Source: Aurantimonas sp036252795 (lineage in GTDB: Bacteria > Pseudomonadota > Alphaproteobacteria > Rhizobiales > Rhizobiaceae). From it: a stretch of DNA of 14,164 nt. The stretch spans positions 1-14,164 of the forward strand of contig DASYHY010000296.1 in NCBI GenBank assembly GCA_036252795.1, given 5' to 3'. The first letter of the stretch is position 1. Every line of letters starts with the position of its first letter. The notes beneath the pieces are model-generated. The model had not been told where the DNA came from. It saw only the letters and a list, made by a program, of their open reading frames with translations, and did not search any database. Shown here piece by piece: positions 1-6,432 of this stretch. Made by a program: the position numbers and the translations under genes.

Positions 1-650
1 GCGATGTCGGGATATTCCGCCTTCAGCGCGGCGAAGCGCTCGTCCCAGAACGGCATGGTGTGGATGATGCCGTTCGACTTGGTGGCGGACGTCACGTGCT
101 TGCGCGGCCGCGTCTTCGCCAGCTCGAAGGCGTAGCGCAGCACGCGGTCGACGCCGCGCCGGGTGAAGATCGATTCCTGGACGGCGAGCTCGTTCTCGGT
201 GCCGCGATAGAGCCGCCCGCCGGCTTCGGAATACTCGCCCTCGACGTTTTCGCGGATGACGTAGAAGTCGATGTCCTCGGGGCCGCGATTGGCGAGCGGG
301 CTGGTGGTGCCCTTGAGCAGCCGCACCGGCCGCAGGTTCACGTATTGATGGAAATCCCGGCGGATCGGGATCAGCAGTCCCCAGAGCGAGACATGGTCGG
401 GAACGTCCGGCCAGCCGACCGCGCCGAGGAAGACCGCATCGTGCTTGCGGAACCGGTCGAGGCCGTTTTCCGGCATCATCCGCCCGTGCTTCTTGTAGTA
501 GTCGCAGCTCCAGTCGACCTCGTCGAACTGGAAGGCGATGTCGAAGCGGCGGCCGACGGCCTCCAGCACGCGCATGCCCTCGGGCACGACCTCGCGGCCG
601 ATGCCGTCGCCGGGAATGGTCGCGATCTTCAGGCGGTTCGTTTCAGACAT
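1..650 (-). CDS. dmlA: Tartrate/D-malate dehydrogenase (decarboxylating), 3' end beyond window
   Basis: NAD-dependent oxidation of a 2-hydroxy-dicarboxylate such as D-malate or tartrate, in the cytoplasm. The visible 216 residues are about 60% of a family member (usually about 350-360). They show the isopropylmalate-dehydrogenase fold: the N-terminal IPGDGIG motif (12-18), FLGAVGWPDVPDH (74-86) followed by SLWG, which is typical of the tartrate/D-malate branch rather than LeuB, the arginine-rich substrate segment ending NLRPVR (105-110), the catalytic tyrosine in RENVEGEY (Y140) and the catalytic lysine in TSATKSNG (K191). ATG at 650 is preceded by GGAG ten bases upstream. It lies 51 bp after tctB and is probably the last gene seen of the tctCAB operon, so it likely oxidises the imported acid. 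The family assignment is secure; D-malate versus tartrate versus related acids cannot be decided from sequence alone. Confidence 0.9.
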   Translation of the reverse strand, partial: MSETNRLKIATIPGDGIGREVVPEGMRVLEAVGRRFDIAFQFDEVDWSCDYYKKHGRMMPENGLDRFRKHDAVFLGAVGWPDVPDHVSLWGLLIPIRRDFHQYVNLRPVRLLKGTTSPLANRGPEDIDFYVIRENVEGEYSEAGGRLYRGTENELAVQESIFTRRGVDRVLRYAFELAKTRPRKHVTSATKSNGIIHTMPFWDERFAALKAEYPDI

Positions 651-677
651 GCGGGAGATACTCCGGAGGTTCGATTG

Positions 678-691
678 GCCGCCATGGCGGC
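678..691. repeat. 14-bp perfect palindrome between tctB and dmlA
   Basis: GCCGCCATGGCGGC reads identically on both strands and can fold as a 5-bp stem with a CATG loop. It lies ten bases beyond the tctB stop in the direction of transcription and before the dmlA ribosome site. There is no T run after it on the minus strand, so it is more likely an mRNA processing or stability element than a terminator. Its function is inferred only from position. Confidence 0.4.
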
Positions 692-701
692 GCCGGCAGC
701 C

Positions 702-1193
702 TTAGAAGAACAGGCCGCGCGGCATCGGGATGAGCAGGACCTTGGTCATCATGAGATAGAAGCCGGTGAGGATGGCGAGGCCGATGACGACGAGCGTTGC
801 GGTCTCGCGCAGCGACATGCGGTCGTGGGTCGCCACGAGCATGATCGCGAAATAGGCCAGCGCGCTCGCGACGAAGAAGCCGAGGATCGGGATCAGCACG
901 ATCCAGACGATCATCGCCAGCAGGAAGAGCAGCCGCCGCGGCATCGACTCGTGGCCCGCTTCGGACGGCGTCTCGGCCGGCGCCCCGGCGGGCGCGGCGC
1001 GCATCCCCAAGACGACGTTGCGCAGGACGAGGAGGATCGCGAAGACGATCATCGCGGTCGAGACGGTGATCGGGAACACCGATCCCAGCGGCGACATGCG
1101 GTCGGTCTGCAGGATCAGGAAGATCCCGAGCGCGATGAACAGGACGGCGAGAGTCGTCCCCGGCACGTCGTGCGGCTTCCTAAGGGCGGCCAT
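702..1193 (-). CDS. tctB: Tripartite tricarboxylate transporter small membrane subunit TctB
   Basis: Small integral membrane subunit of a TctCBA-type secondary transporter, paired with the large TctA subunit in the inner membrane. The 163 residues fit the family (about 140-170). Four hydrophobic segments are visible at about 14-30, 40-62, 86-118 (long, could be split) and 132-152, with a polar, proline/alanine-rich cytoplasmic linker at about 64-84. The C-terminus carries the family pattern of a hydrophobic stretch followed by LIPMPRG. The start at 1193 overlaps the end of tctA by 14 bases, so translation is probably coupled. TctB proteins diverge strongly in sequence, so the call rests on size, topology, C-terminal motif and its position next to tctA. 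Confidence 0.88.
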   Translation of the reverse strand: MAALRKPHDVPGTTLAVLFIALGIFLILQTDRMSPLGSVFPITVSTAMIVFAILLVLRNVVLGMRAAPAGAPAETPSEAGHESMPRRLLFLLAMIVWIVLIPILGFFVASALAYFAIMLVATHDRMSLRETATLVVIGLAILTGFYLMMTKVLLIPMPRGLFF

Positions 1194-2721
1194 CGCGGCT
1201 CTCCACGGTCATGTCGGTCTGGGATCGGCGGGCCCGCCGCGCGCCGATCAATCCGGCGATCATCGGGTAGAACAGGGTCAGCGCGGCGAAGGCGACGATG
1301 GCCATCGAGATCGGCCGTCCGAAGAACATGCCGAGCACGTTCCCCTGGGCGTTGCCGATCAGATAGCTCTGGACGAAGCCCTGCTCGGCGATCTGGCCGA
1401 GAACCAGGCCCAGCACGATCGGCGAGGGCGAGTAGCCGGTGCGGTTCAGCAGCCAGCCGATGACGCCGAGGCCGAGCATCACCGCGACGTCGTTCAGGTT
1501 GTTGTGGATGGCGAAGCTGCCGACGACGGTCATGAACGCGATCGTCGGCACCAGCGCGCCCTTGGGGATCGCCACGATGGACTTGTAGGCGTAGCGGCCG
1601 ATCAGGAGGCCGACCGGCAGCATGATCAGCGTGCCGATGATCAGCCCGAAGATGAAGGTGTAGACGATCGATCCCTGGGTGGTGAACAGGGTCGGGCCGA
1701 TGCGGATGCCCTGGACGAGGAGGGCGCCGAGAATGACGGCGTCCGGCGGCGTGCCGGGGATGCCGAGAACGAGGGTCGGGATGAAGCCGCCGCCGACGGT
1801 GGCGTTGTTCGCCGCCTCGGTGGCGATGATCCCGCCCGGCTCGCCCGTACCGTAGCGGTCGGCGTGCTTGGAGGAGCGGCGGGCCTCGGAATAGGAGACG
1901 AGGCTCGCCACCGAGCCGCCGGCGCCCGGCAGGATGCCGACGATCGTGCCGATGAGCGACGAGCGGATCAGGTTGAACTTCTCCGTCATCACGATCGCGA
2001 AGGCCTCCTTGAGGCGGAAGCCGCTGCTGTCGGAAGCTACGCGCAGATGCGGATCGCGCGTCGCGACGAGGTCGATGAGGACCGGAATGCAGTAGAGGCC
2101 GATCAGGCCGGCGACGATGTTGATGCCGCCGAGCAGCACCTGGCTGCCCATGGTGAAGCGCACGTCCGCGCCGATCACGGCGATCCCGACCATCGACAGG
2201 AGAAGTCCCAGGCAGGCGCCGATCATGCCCTTCAGGAGATTGCCGACGGACAGCGCCGAGATCAGCGTCAGGCCGAACACCGCGAGCCAGAAATACTCCG
2301 GCGGCCCGAAGGCGAGGGCGACCTGCGCGAGCGGCGGGGCGAGGAACATCAGGAGCAGCGCCCCGACCAGTCCGCCGGTCACGGAGGCGAGCGTCGCGAG
2401 GCTGACGGCGAGCGCGCCGTCGCCGCGCTTGGCCATCGGGAAGCCGTCGAAGGTTGTGGCGATGGCGGAGGGGGTGCCCGGCGTGTTGACCAGGATCGCC
2501 GAATAGGAACCGCCGTAGATCGCGCCGGTGTAGATCGCGCCGAGCACGATCAGGCCGGAGGCGGGATCCATGGTGAAGGTGAACGGCACGAGAACCGCGA
2601 CGGCCATGGTCGCGGAAAGGCCGGGCATCGCGCCGATGATGATTCCCGCGACCACGCCGACGAGGGCGAGCACGAGATTCGTCACCGTCAGGGCCTCGGC
2701 GAGGTAGACGAGCTTGTCCAT
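1180..2721 (-). CDS. tctA: Tripartite tricarboxylate transporter large permease TctA
   Basis: Large transmembrane subunit of a TTT-family, ion-driven organic acid importer that accepts substrate from the periplasmic TctC. The 513 residues match the usual 500 or so, with about a dozen hydrophobic segments. Both family repeats are visible: near the N-terminus MPGLSATMAVAVLVP followed by GAIYGGSYSAILVNTPGTP and a DGFPMAKRGDGALA segment, and in the middle ILPGAGGSVASLVSYSEAR followed by ATEAANNATVGGGFIPTL and GIPGTPPDAVILGAL. The paired PGTP motifs are the hallmark of TctA. ATG at 2721 has only a weak ribosome site (AAGCGGA). It follows tctC by 75 bp, a gap that contains a strong hairpin, and its end overlaps tctB. 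Substrate is not readable from the permease; the neighbouring dehydrogenase points to a C4 hydroxy-diacid. Confidence 0.96.
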   Translation of the reverse strand: MDKLVYLAEALTVTNLVLALVGVVAGIIIGAMPGLSATMAVAVLVPFTFTMDPASGLIVLGAIYTGAIYGGSYSAILVNTPGTPSAIATTFDGFPMAKRGDGALAVSLATLASVTGGLVGALLLMFLAPPLAQVALAFGPPEYFWLAVFGLTLISALSVGNLLKGMIGACLGLLLSMVGIAVIGADVRFTMGSQVLLGGINIVAGLIGLYCIPVLIDLVATRDPHLRVASDSSGFRLKEAFAIVMTEKFNLIRSSLIGTIVGILPGAGGSVASLVSYSEARRSSKHADRYGTGEPGGIIATEAANNATVGGGFIPTLVLGIPGTPPDAVILGALLVQGIRIGPTLFTTQGSIVYTFIFGLIIGTLIMLPVGLLIGRYAYKSIVAIPKGALVPTIAFMTVVGSFAIHNNLNDVAVMLGLGVIGWLLNRTGYSPSPIVLGLVLGQIAEQGFVQSYLIGNAQGNVLGMFFGRPISMAIVAFAALTLFYPMIAGLIGARRARRSQTDMTVESRDGRP

Positions 2722-2753
2722 GGCGTCCGCTTCAGATGGCGCGAGGAAAACGC

Positions 2754-2782
2754 GGGCGAGAGCGCCGAAGGCGCTCTCGCCC
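2754..2782 (-). terminator. Strong hairpin between tctC and tctA (attenuating terminator or mRNA stabiliser)
   Basis: A perfect 13-bp inverted repeat (GGGCGAGAGCGCC and its complement) is separated by only three bases, TTC on the minus strand, so the loop is closed C-UUC-G, a very stable arrangement. On the minus strand it is followed by GCG and then TTTTCC, a short, offset U run. It begins 14 bases past the tctC stop and ends 32 bases before tctA. The same position in other binding-protein transporters often carries an element that lets the binding protein be made in excess over the permease. Full termination is unlikely, since tctA and tctB have no other evident promoter. Confidence 0.75.
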
Positions 2783-2796
2783 GGTAGAAGGCCGGA

Positions 2797-3753
2797 TCAG
2801 TTCTGGGTGATGCCCATCTGCTTGGCGGTTTCCTCGTATTCGGTCCGCCGCTCGTTCATGAAGGCTTCCATCTCGCCGTAGGGCACGTCGATGACGACGA
2901 AGCCGCCGTCCTTCATCTTCTGGATGAAGTCCGGATCGGCGTTGATCTTGCCGATCATGTCGGAGACCTGCTGGCGCACTTCCTCGGAGGCCGAGCTCGG
3001 AACGGCCACGCCGCGATAGGCGCCGCCGGTCATGTCGTAGCCGAGTTCCTTGAAGGTCGGCACGTCCGGAAAGCTCGGCACGCGCTCATCGGCCGCGACG
3101 GCGAGCACGCGGACCGCGTCGCCCTGGTTGATGGCGGCGGTCGTGTAGCTGAAGCCGGCCTGCACCTGGTTGCCGAGGACGGCGGTCGTCGCCGGGCTGG
3201 TGCCGGAGAAGGGAATGTAGGTGGTGGTGACCTCGGCGAGGCGGTCGAACGTCGACTGCGCGACGTGGTTCGCCGAATTGGTGCCGGAGCCGGAGAAGGT
3301 CACGACGCCGGGATTCTCCTTGGCGTAGGTGACGAGGTCCTCGAGCGTCTGGAACTGGCTGTCGGCCGGCACGATGATCGCGTCCGGCGTGTAATGGAAG
3401 AAATAGACGTTGGTGATGTCCTCGGTCGTGTAGCCGACGTCCTGCGCCATCGGCTGCATGATGATGTGGGGCAGGTTCGACCCCATGATCGTGTAACCGT
3501 CGCCTTCCATGCCGTTGAGCTGCGACCAGGCCTGGGCGCCGCCGGCGCCTTCGAGGTACTGGACCACCATGCTCTGGCCGGTCTGCGCCTCGAACACCGG
3601 CTGCTGCATGCGCGCCGCGATGTCGGACTCGCCGCCCGCGTTGAACGGGATGATGTAGTTGACCGGCTTGGACGGATAGTCCTGTGCGCCGGCGGTCACC
3701 GTCGACAGGCCGACCGCCATCGCGGCGCCCGCGAGAAGGGTCTTGAGCTTCAT
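2797..3753 (-). CDS. tctC: Tripartite tricarboxylate transporter substrate-binding protein (TctC/BUG family)
   Basis: Periplasmic solute receptor that binds an organic acid and delivers it to TctA/TctB. The 318 residues are the normal family length. A Sec signal peptide covers about 1-23 (KLK, hydrophobic core, AGA cleavage before QDYPSKP). The mature protein opens with the BUG signature YPSKPVNYIIPFNAGGESD (26-44), whose AGG loop lies at the ligand pocket, and continues with the GAGGAQAW segment (about 69-76) and SGSGTNS (154-160). The start at 3753 was chosen because it begins the signal peptide and has a strong AGGGAGGA ribosome site. The open frame continues upstream for another 151 codons, but that part is antisense to the regulator and its promoter. 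It is the first gene of the operon. BUG proteins are numerous and substrate cannot be predicted from them alone. Confidence 0.96.
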   Translation of the reverse strand: MKLKTLLAGAAMAVGLSTVTAGAQDYPSKPVNYIIPFNAGGESDIAARMQQPVFEAQTGQSMVVQYLEGAGGAQAWSQLNGMEGDGYTIMGSNLPHIIMQPMAQDVGYTTEDITNVYFFHYTPDAIIVPADSQFQTLEDLVTYAKENPGVVTFSGSGTNSANHVAQSTFDRLAEVTTTYIPFSGTSPATTAVLGNQVQAGFSYTTAAINQGDAVRVLAVAADERVPSFPDVPTFKELGYDMTGGAYRGVAVPSSASEEVRQQVSDMIGKINADPDFIQKMKDGGFVVIDVPYGEMEAFMNERRTEYEETAKQMGITQN

Positions 3754-3782
3754 GTGAAATCCTCCCTGGATTGGCAACGGCA

Positions 3783-3807
3783 CCCTCGGCCTCCCAGGCG
3801 GTGAGGG
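3783..3807. repeat. Inverted repeat in the tctC leader
   Basis: CCCTC-G-GCCT-CCC-AGGC-GGT-GAGGG can fold into a bulged stem of 4 plus 5 base pairs. It lies about 30-55 bases upstream of the tctC start, so it would be in the 5' leader of the transcript. Weak evidence: two short stems with an asymmetric internal loop in GC-rich DNA. Confidence 0.25.
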
Positions 3808-3843
3808 CGCGTCGGCCGTCATGTGGACCCAAGATTTCGCCAA

Positions 3844-3849
3844 TGTCAA
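3844..3849 (-). promoter_or_regulatory. Possible -35 element for the tctC operon
   Basis: The minus strand reads TTGACA here, a perfect sigma-70 type -35 hexamer, about 90 bases upstream of the tctC start. A spacing of 17-19 bases brings only CCACAT/ACATGA, a poor -10, so the promoter is not established. The inverted repeat at 3864-3885 lies just upstream of it, where a regulator could act. Confidence 0.35.
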
Positions 3850-3863
3850 TCTTGCGTTCGAGC

Positions 3864-3885
3864 TTGCATGCATCACAGCATGCAA
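3864..3885. promoter_or_regulatory. Candidate operator for the divergent GntR regulator
   Basis: TTGCATGC-ATCACA-GCATGCAA is a perfect 8-bp inverted repeat with a 6-bp spacer. Each arm also contains the self-complementary core GCATGC. It lies between two divergent genes, 110 bp from the tctC start and 55 bp from the regulator start, and is the most striking dyad in this gap. FCD-type GntR proteins commonly bind short AT/GC palindromes next to their own gene, so this is the natural site for autoregulation and control of tctC. The binding itself is inference. Confidence 0.6.
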
Positions 3886-3940
3886 CATTTGCGCCTTCTC
3901 GCCCGTGGCTGTAGAGTTCCCGGCAAAGGGAATTCGCTCG

Positions 3941-4648
3941 ATGTCAGATGCCGCCGCGCTCTTTGAAACCGACCGGGCCGGGCGCAAGCCGCCGCTGGTG
4001 GAAGCGGCATACGACGCGCTCAAGCAGGCGATCCGCGACGGGATCTTCCCGCCGGGCTTCCAGGGCTCGGAACTGGAGATGGCGCAACGGCTCGGGATGA
4101 GCCGCACGCCGGTGCACCAGGCGATCATCCGGCTGCAGAGCGAGGGCATGGTGGAGCTTCGGCCGAAGCGCGGCGTGGTCATCCGCAGCCTGTCGCCCGA
4201 CGACATGCGCGAGGTCTACGACGTCATCATCGCGGTCGAGGGCATGGCGGCGCTGCTGCTCGCCGAGCGTCCGGAGCTTGTCCGCAACCGGGTCTGTGAC
4301 GAGCTCGACCGGTTGAACGAGGAGCTCGTCGATGCCCTCGACCGCGACGACCTCGCCGCCTGGGCCGATGTCGATGCGCGCTTCCACGCCCTGCTCGTCG
4401 AGGGAAGCGGCAACAGCCGGCTGGAGAAGATCGCGCGGGTCAATATCGACCAGTCCTACCGCGCCCGGCGCCTGACCCTGCGCTTTCGTCCGAAGCCGGT
4501 CCATTCGATCGGCGAGCACCGCCTGATCATCGCGGCGGCGCGGAGCGGCGATGCGGCCGGGGCGCGCCAGATGGCGCAGGATCACAAGATCAAGGCGCGG
4601 GACCTCATCGTCGCGCTGCTGAAGCGCTACGACATGAAGCACCTCTGA
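3941..4648 (+). CDS. GntR-family transcriptional regulator, FadR/FCD subfamily
   Basis: DNA-binding regulator of 235 residues, normal for the FadR subfamily. A winged helix-turn-helix covers about 18-85 (AYDALKQAIRDGIFPPG, then ELEMAQRLGMSRTPVHQAIIRLQSEGMVELRPKRG split over 44-78), followed by an all-helical FCD ligand domain at about 90-225. The expected metal/ligand residues are present: D145 and H149 in DARFH, H193 in GEH and H215 in QDH. Many FCD proteins sense small carboxylic acids through a bound metal. The ATG at 3941 was preferred because the encoded protein then begins just before the helix-turn-helix; the frame is open 40 codons further upstream, through the candidate operator. It is transcribed away from tctC and most likely controls that operon in response to the imported acid, probably as a repressor. 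Confidence 0.93.
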   Translation: MSDAAALFETDRAGRKPPLVEAAYDALKQAIRDGIFPPGFQGSELEMAQRLGMSRTPVHQAIIRLQSEGMVELRPKRGVVIRSLSPDDMREVYDVIIAVEGMAALLLAERPELVRNRVCDELDRLNEELVDALDRDDLAAWADVDARFHALLVEGSGNSRLEKIARVNIDQSYRARRLTLRFRPKPVHSIGEHRLIIAAARSGDAAGARQMAQDHKIKARDLIVALLKRYDMKHL

Positions 4649-4649
4649 C

Positions 4650-4663
4650 GGCGCGTTCGCGCC
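4650..4663 (+). repeat. Small inverted repeat after the GntR gene
   Basis: GGCGCG-TT-CGCGCC begins directly after the regulator stop codon and could form a short GC stem. There is no T run behind it, so a terminator role is only a possibility. Confidence 0.25.
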
Positions 4664-4686
4664 CGGTTGGGCACTCGGGCGCCTGA

Positions 4687-4827
4687 AGCAGCGCGAGCAG
4701 CGCGTCGGCCGCCCGCGTTGGCTATGGCCTCAAGGCCAAGGGTCTGCGGCCGCTGATGCTCGGCGGCGCGTCCTGGCTCTTCATCTCCTATCTGGGGCTC
4801 GGCCTGGTGCTGCTCCTCGTCGCCTGA
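4687..4827 (+). pseudogene. C-terminal remnant of a YeiH/UPF0324-like membrane protein
   Basis: A short frame from the in-frame stop at 4684 to TGA at 4825 has no start codon near its beginning and reads as the end of a membrane protein. From 4711 it encodes ARVGYGLKAKGLRPLMLGG, then a hydrophobic segment (WLFISYLGLGLVLLLVA) and the stop. The pattern of a glycine/leucine and lysine-containing loop, xGxRPLxLG and a terminal membrane helix resembles the C-terminus of the putative sulfate exporter family YeiH (UPF0324). The first eight or so codons are alanine/serine rich and do not look like that family, so the break is probably near 4711. The rest of the gene, normally about 330 codons, is absent. 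The identification is from memory of the family and is moderate; the reading as a decayed fragment is somewhat safer. Confidence 0.5.
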
Positions 4828-4833
4828 CCTGGC

Positions 4834-4864
4834 CGCGGCGTCCGCCGCGCCCGTTCGCCGAACG
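4834..4864. terminator. Two tandem GC inverted repeats between converging ends
   Basis: CGCGGCG-TC-CGCCGCG (4834-4849) is followed by CGTTC-GCC-GAACG (4852-4864). They lie between the remnant's stop on the plus strand and the livF stop on the minus strand, the expected site for transcripts to end from both sides. Neither has a T run, so intrinsic termination is doubtful. Confidence 0.3.
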
Positions 4865-4892
4865 CAAGGTGGCGGGCTGCCGGAAAGGCGCT

Positions 4893-5669
4893 TCAGACGG
4901 CCAGATACTGAAGCCGCAATTCCTTGTCGTCGATGATCTGCTGGGCGGAACCGTCGAAGACGATCTCGCCCATCTCCAGGATTATCGCCCGGTCGGCCAG
5001 ATGCAGGGCCGCAATGGCGTTCTGCTCGACCAGGATGGTGGTGATGCCGAGCTGCTTGATCTCCTCGAGGATCCGCTCGATCTCCTGCACGATGACCGGC
5101 GCGAGTCCTTCATAGGGCTCGTCCAGCAACAGAAGCTTGACCTCGCGGGCAAGCGCCCGCGCCACCGCCAGCATCTGCTGCTCGCCGCCGGACATGGTGA
5201 TGGCGTCCTGGTTCCGCCGCTCCGCCAGCCGCGGGAAATGCTCGTAGATCCGCTGGAGGCTCCAGCCCACGGGCGGCTCGATCTGGGCCAGCTTGAGGTT
5301 CTCCTCGACCGTCAGGCCGGCGATGATCCGGCGATCCTCGGGAACCAGCTGGACGCCGAGGCGGGCGGCCTCGAAGCTCTGCATCGCGTGCAGCGGCTGG
5401 CCGTCGAGCCAGATCTCGCCCTGCTTGAGCTGCGGCGAGCCGGCGCGCGCGATGGTGCGCAGGGTGGAGGTCTTGCCGGCGCCGTTGCGGCCGAGAAGGG
5501 CGACGATCTCGCCCTCGCGGACATCGAACGAGATGCCCTGCACGATGTAGCTCTCGCCATAATAGGCGTGCAGGTCGCGCGCCGCGAAGAAGGCCGGCGC
5601 GTCGGTTCCCGCCGTTGCGGCCGGGGCGCGCCCGTCCTGCGGGCGGACGGTGTCGAGCGTTTCGCTCAT
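4893..5669 (-). CDS. livF: Branched-chain amino acid/amide-type ABC transporter ATPase, LivF-like
   Basis: Second of two cytoplasmic ATPases that drive the LivHM-type importer. The 258 residues include an unusual alanine/proline-rich tail of about 28 residues before the usual start of the domain (ARDLHAYYG). Motifs in order: Walker A GRNGAGKT (60-67), VPEDRR (109-114), signature MSGGEQ (159-164), Walker B LLLDEP with D183/E184, and VEQN (214-217), where LivF proteins have glutamine at the H-loop position. ATG at 5669 has a GGGGGAG ribosome site seven bases upstream and overlaps the livG stop as ATGA, so translation is coupled. It is the last gene of the operon. Confidence 0.95.
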   Translation of the reverse strand: MSETLDTVRPQDGRAPAATAGTDAPAFFAARDLHAYYGESYIVQGISFDVREGEIVALLGRNGAGKTSTLRTIARAGSPQLKQGEIWLDGQPLHAMQSFEAARLGVQLVPEDRRIIAGLTVEENLKLAQIEPPVGWSLQRIYEHFPRLAERRNQDAITMSGGEQQMLAVARALAREVKLLLLDEPYEGLAPVIVQEIERILEEIKQLGITTILVEQNAIAALHLADRAIILEMGEIVFDGSAQQIIDDKELRLQYLAV

Positions 5670-6421
5670 AGATGGGCTCCCCCGAGATAGGCTTCCTGCA
5701 CGCGCGGATCGGACTTGATCGCGTCGGGCGTGCCTTCCGCGATCACCGTCCCCTGCGCCATCACGCTGACGGTGGAGGCGAGCGAGAACACGACGTGCAT
5801 GTCGTGCTCGATGATGACTTTGGTGATGCCGCGTTGGGCGATCTTCTTGAGAAGATCGACGGTGTTGTTGGTATCGGCCCGCGACATGCCGGCGGTCGGC
5901 TCGTCGAGCAGCAGCAGCTTCGGCCGCTGGACGAGGCACATGGCCAGTTCCAGCCGCCGCTTGTCGCCGCGGGACATGGAATCGACGCGCTGATGACGCT
6001 GGCCTTCAAGGTTCAGGTCCTCGAGGATCTCCTCGGCTTCCTCCAGGACCACCCGCCGGTCGTTGGCGCGTCCCCACAGATTGATCCGGAAGGCCCCGTC
6101 CTTGCGTGCGAAGGCCGGGATCATGACGTTCTCAAGCACGGTCAGCTCCGGGAAGGTCTCCGGCGTCTGGAACACCCGCGCGATGCCGGCCTGGTTGATC
6201 TCGTGCGGCCTGTGCCCGAACAGCGGCGCGCCGTCGAACTCGACCGTGCCTTCGTCCGGCACGATGCGGCCGACCAGCGTGTTGAGCAGGGTCGACTTAC
6301 CGGCCCCGTTCGGGCCGATGATCGCGTGCACCGTGCCCTGCTTGACCCGCAGGTTTACGTCGTCGAGAGCCTTGAGGCCGCCGAAGCGCTTGCTGACGCC
6401 GTTGATGGTGAGAATGTCCAT
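5666..6421 (-). CDS. livG: Branched-chain amino acid/amide-type ABC transporter ATPase, LivG-like with variant signature
   Basis: First of two ATPases of the Liv-type importer, 251 residues. Walker A is GPNGAGKS (36-43), Q-loop Q85 lies in VFQTPETFPELTVLENV, Walker B ends at D173/E174 and the H-loop histidine is H206 in IIEHDMHVVF. The signature motif reads MSRGD (149-153) and is followed by KRRLELAMCL, where most LivG proteins have LSxGxQRRLEIARAL. The serine and second glycine are kept. After Walker B comes PTAGMSRADTNNTVDLLK, a combination I associate with a separate subgroup of Liv-like importers. The start is 11 bases after the livM stop with AGGAAGAG upstream. The frame runs on far upstream as an open frame antisense to nothing real in this phase; that extension is not coding. 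Confidence 0.95.
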   Translation of the reverse strand: MDILTINGVSKRFGGLKALDDVNLRVKQGTVHAIIGPNGAGKSTLLNTLVGRIVPDEGTVEFDGAPLFGHRPHEINQAGIARVFQTPETFPELTVLENVMIPAFARKDGAFRINLWGRANDRRVVLEEAEEILEDLNLEGQRHQRVDSMSRGDKRRLELAMCLVQRPKLLLLDEPTAGMSRADTNNTVDLLKKIAQRGITKVIIEHDMHVVFSLASTVSVMAQGTVIAEGTPDAIKSDPRVQEAYLGGAHL

Positions 6422-6432
6422 GTCGGCTCTTC

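Noticed and set aside
60..2787. Long plus-strand open frames across dmlA, tctB and tctA
   Set aside because: They are antisense to three confidently identified genes and encode Asp/Glu/Arg/His-rich sequence typical of reversed GC-rich codons.
3821..3940. Upstream 40 codons of the GntR open frame
   Set aside because: They read through the candidate operator and match nothing in the family; the 3941 start gives normal length.
3754..4206. N-terminal extension of tctC to 469 codons
   Set aside because: The signal peptide begins at 3753 with a strong ribosome site; the extension crosses the divergent promoter and the regulator gene.
5666..6421. LivG as a broken ATPase because of its unusual signature
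   Set aside because: Walker A, Q-loop, Walker B, catalytic glutamate and H-loop histidine are intact, and the signature keeps its serine and glycine; a subgroup variant is more likely.
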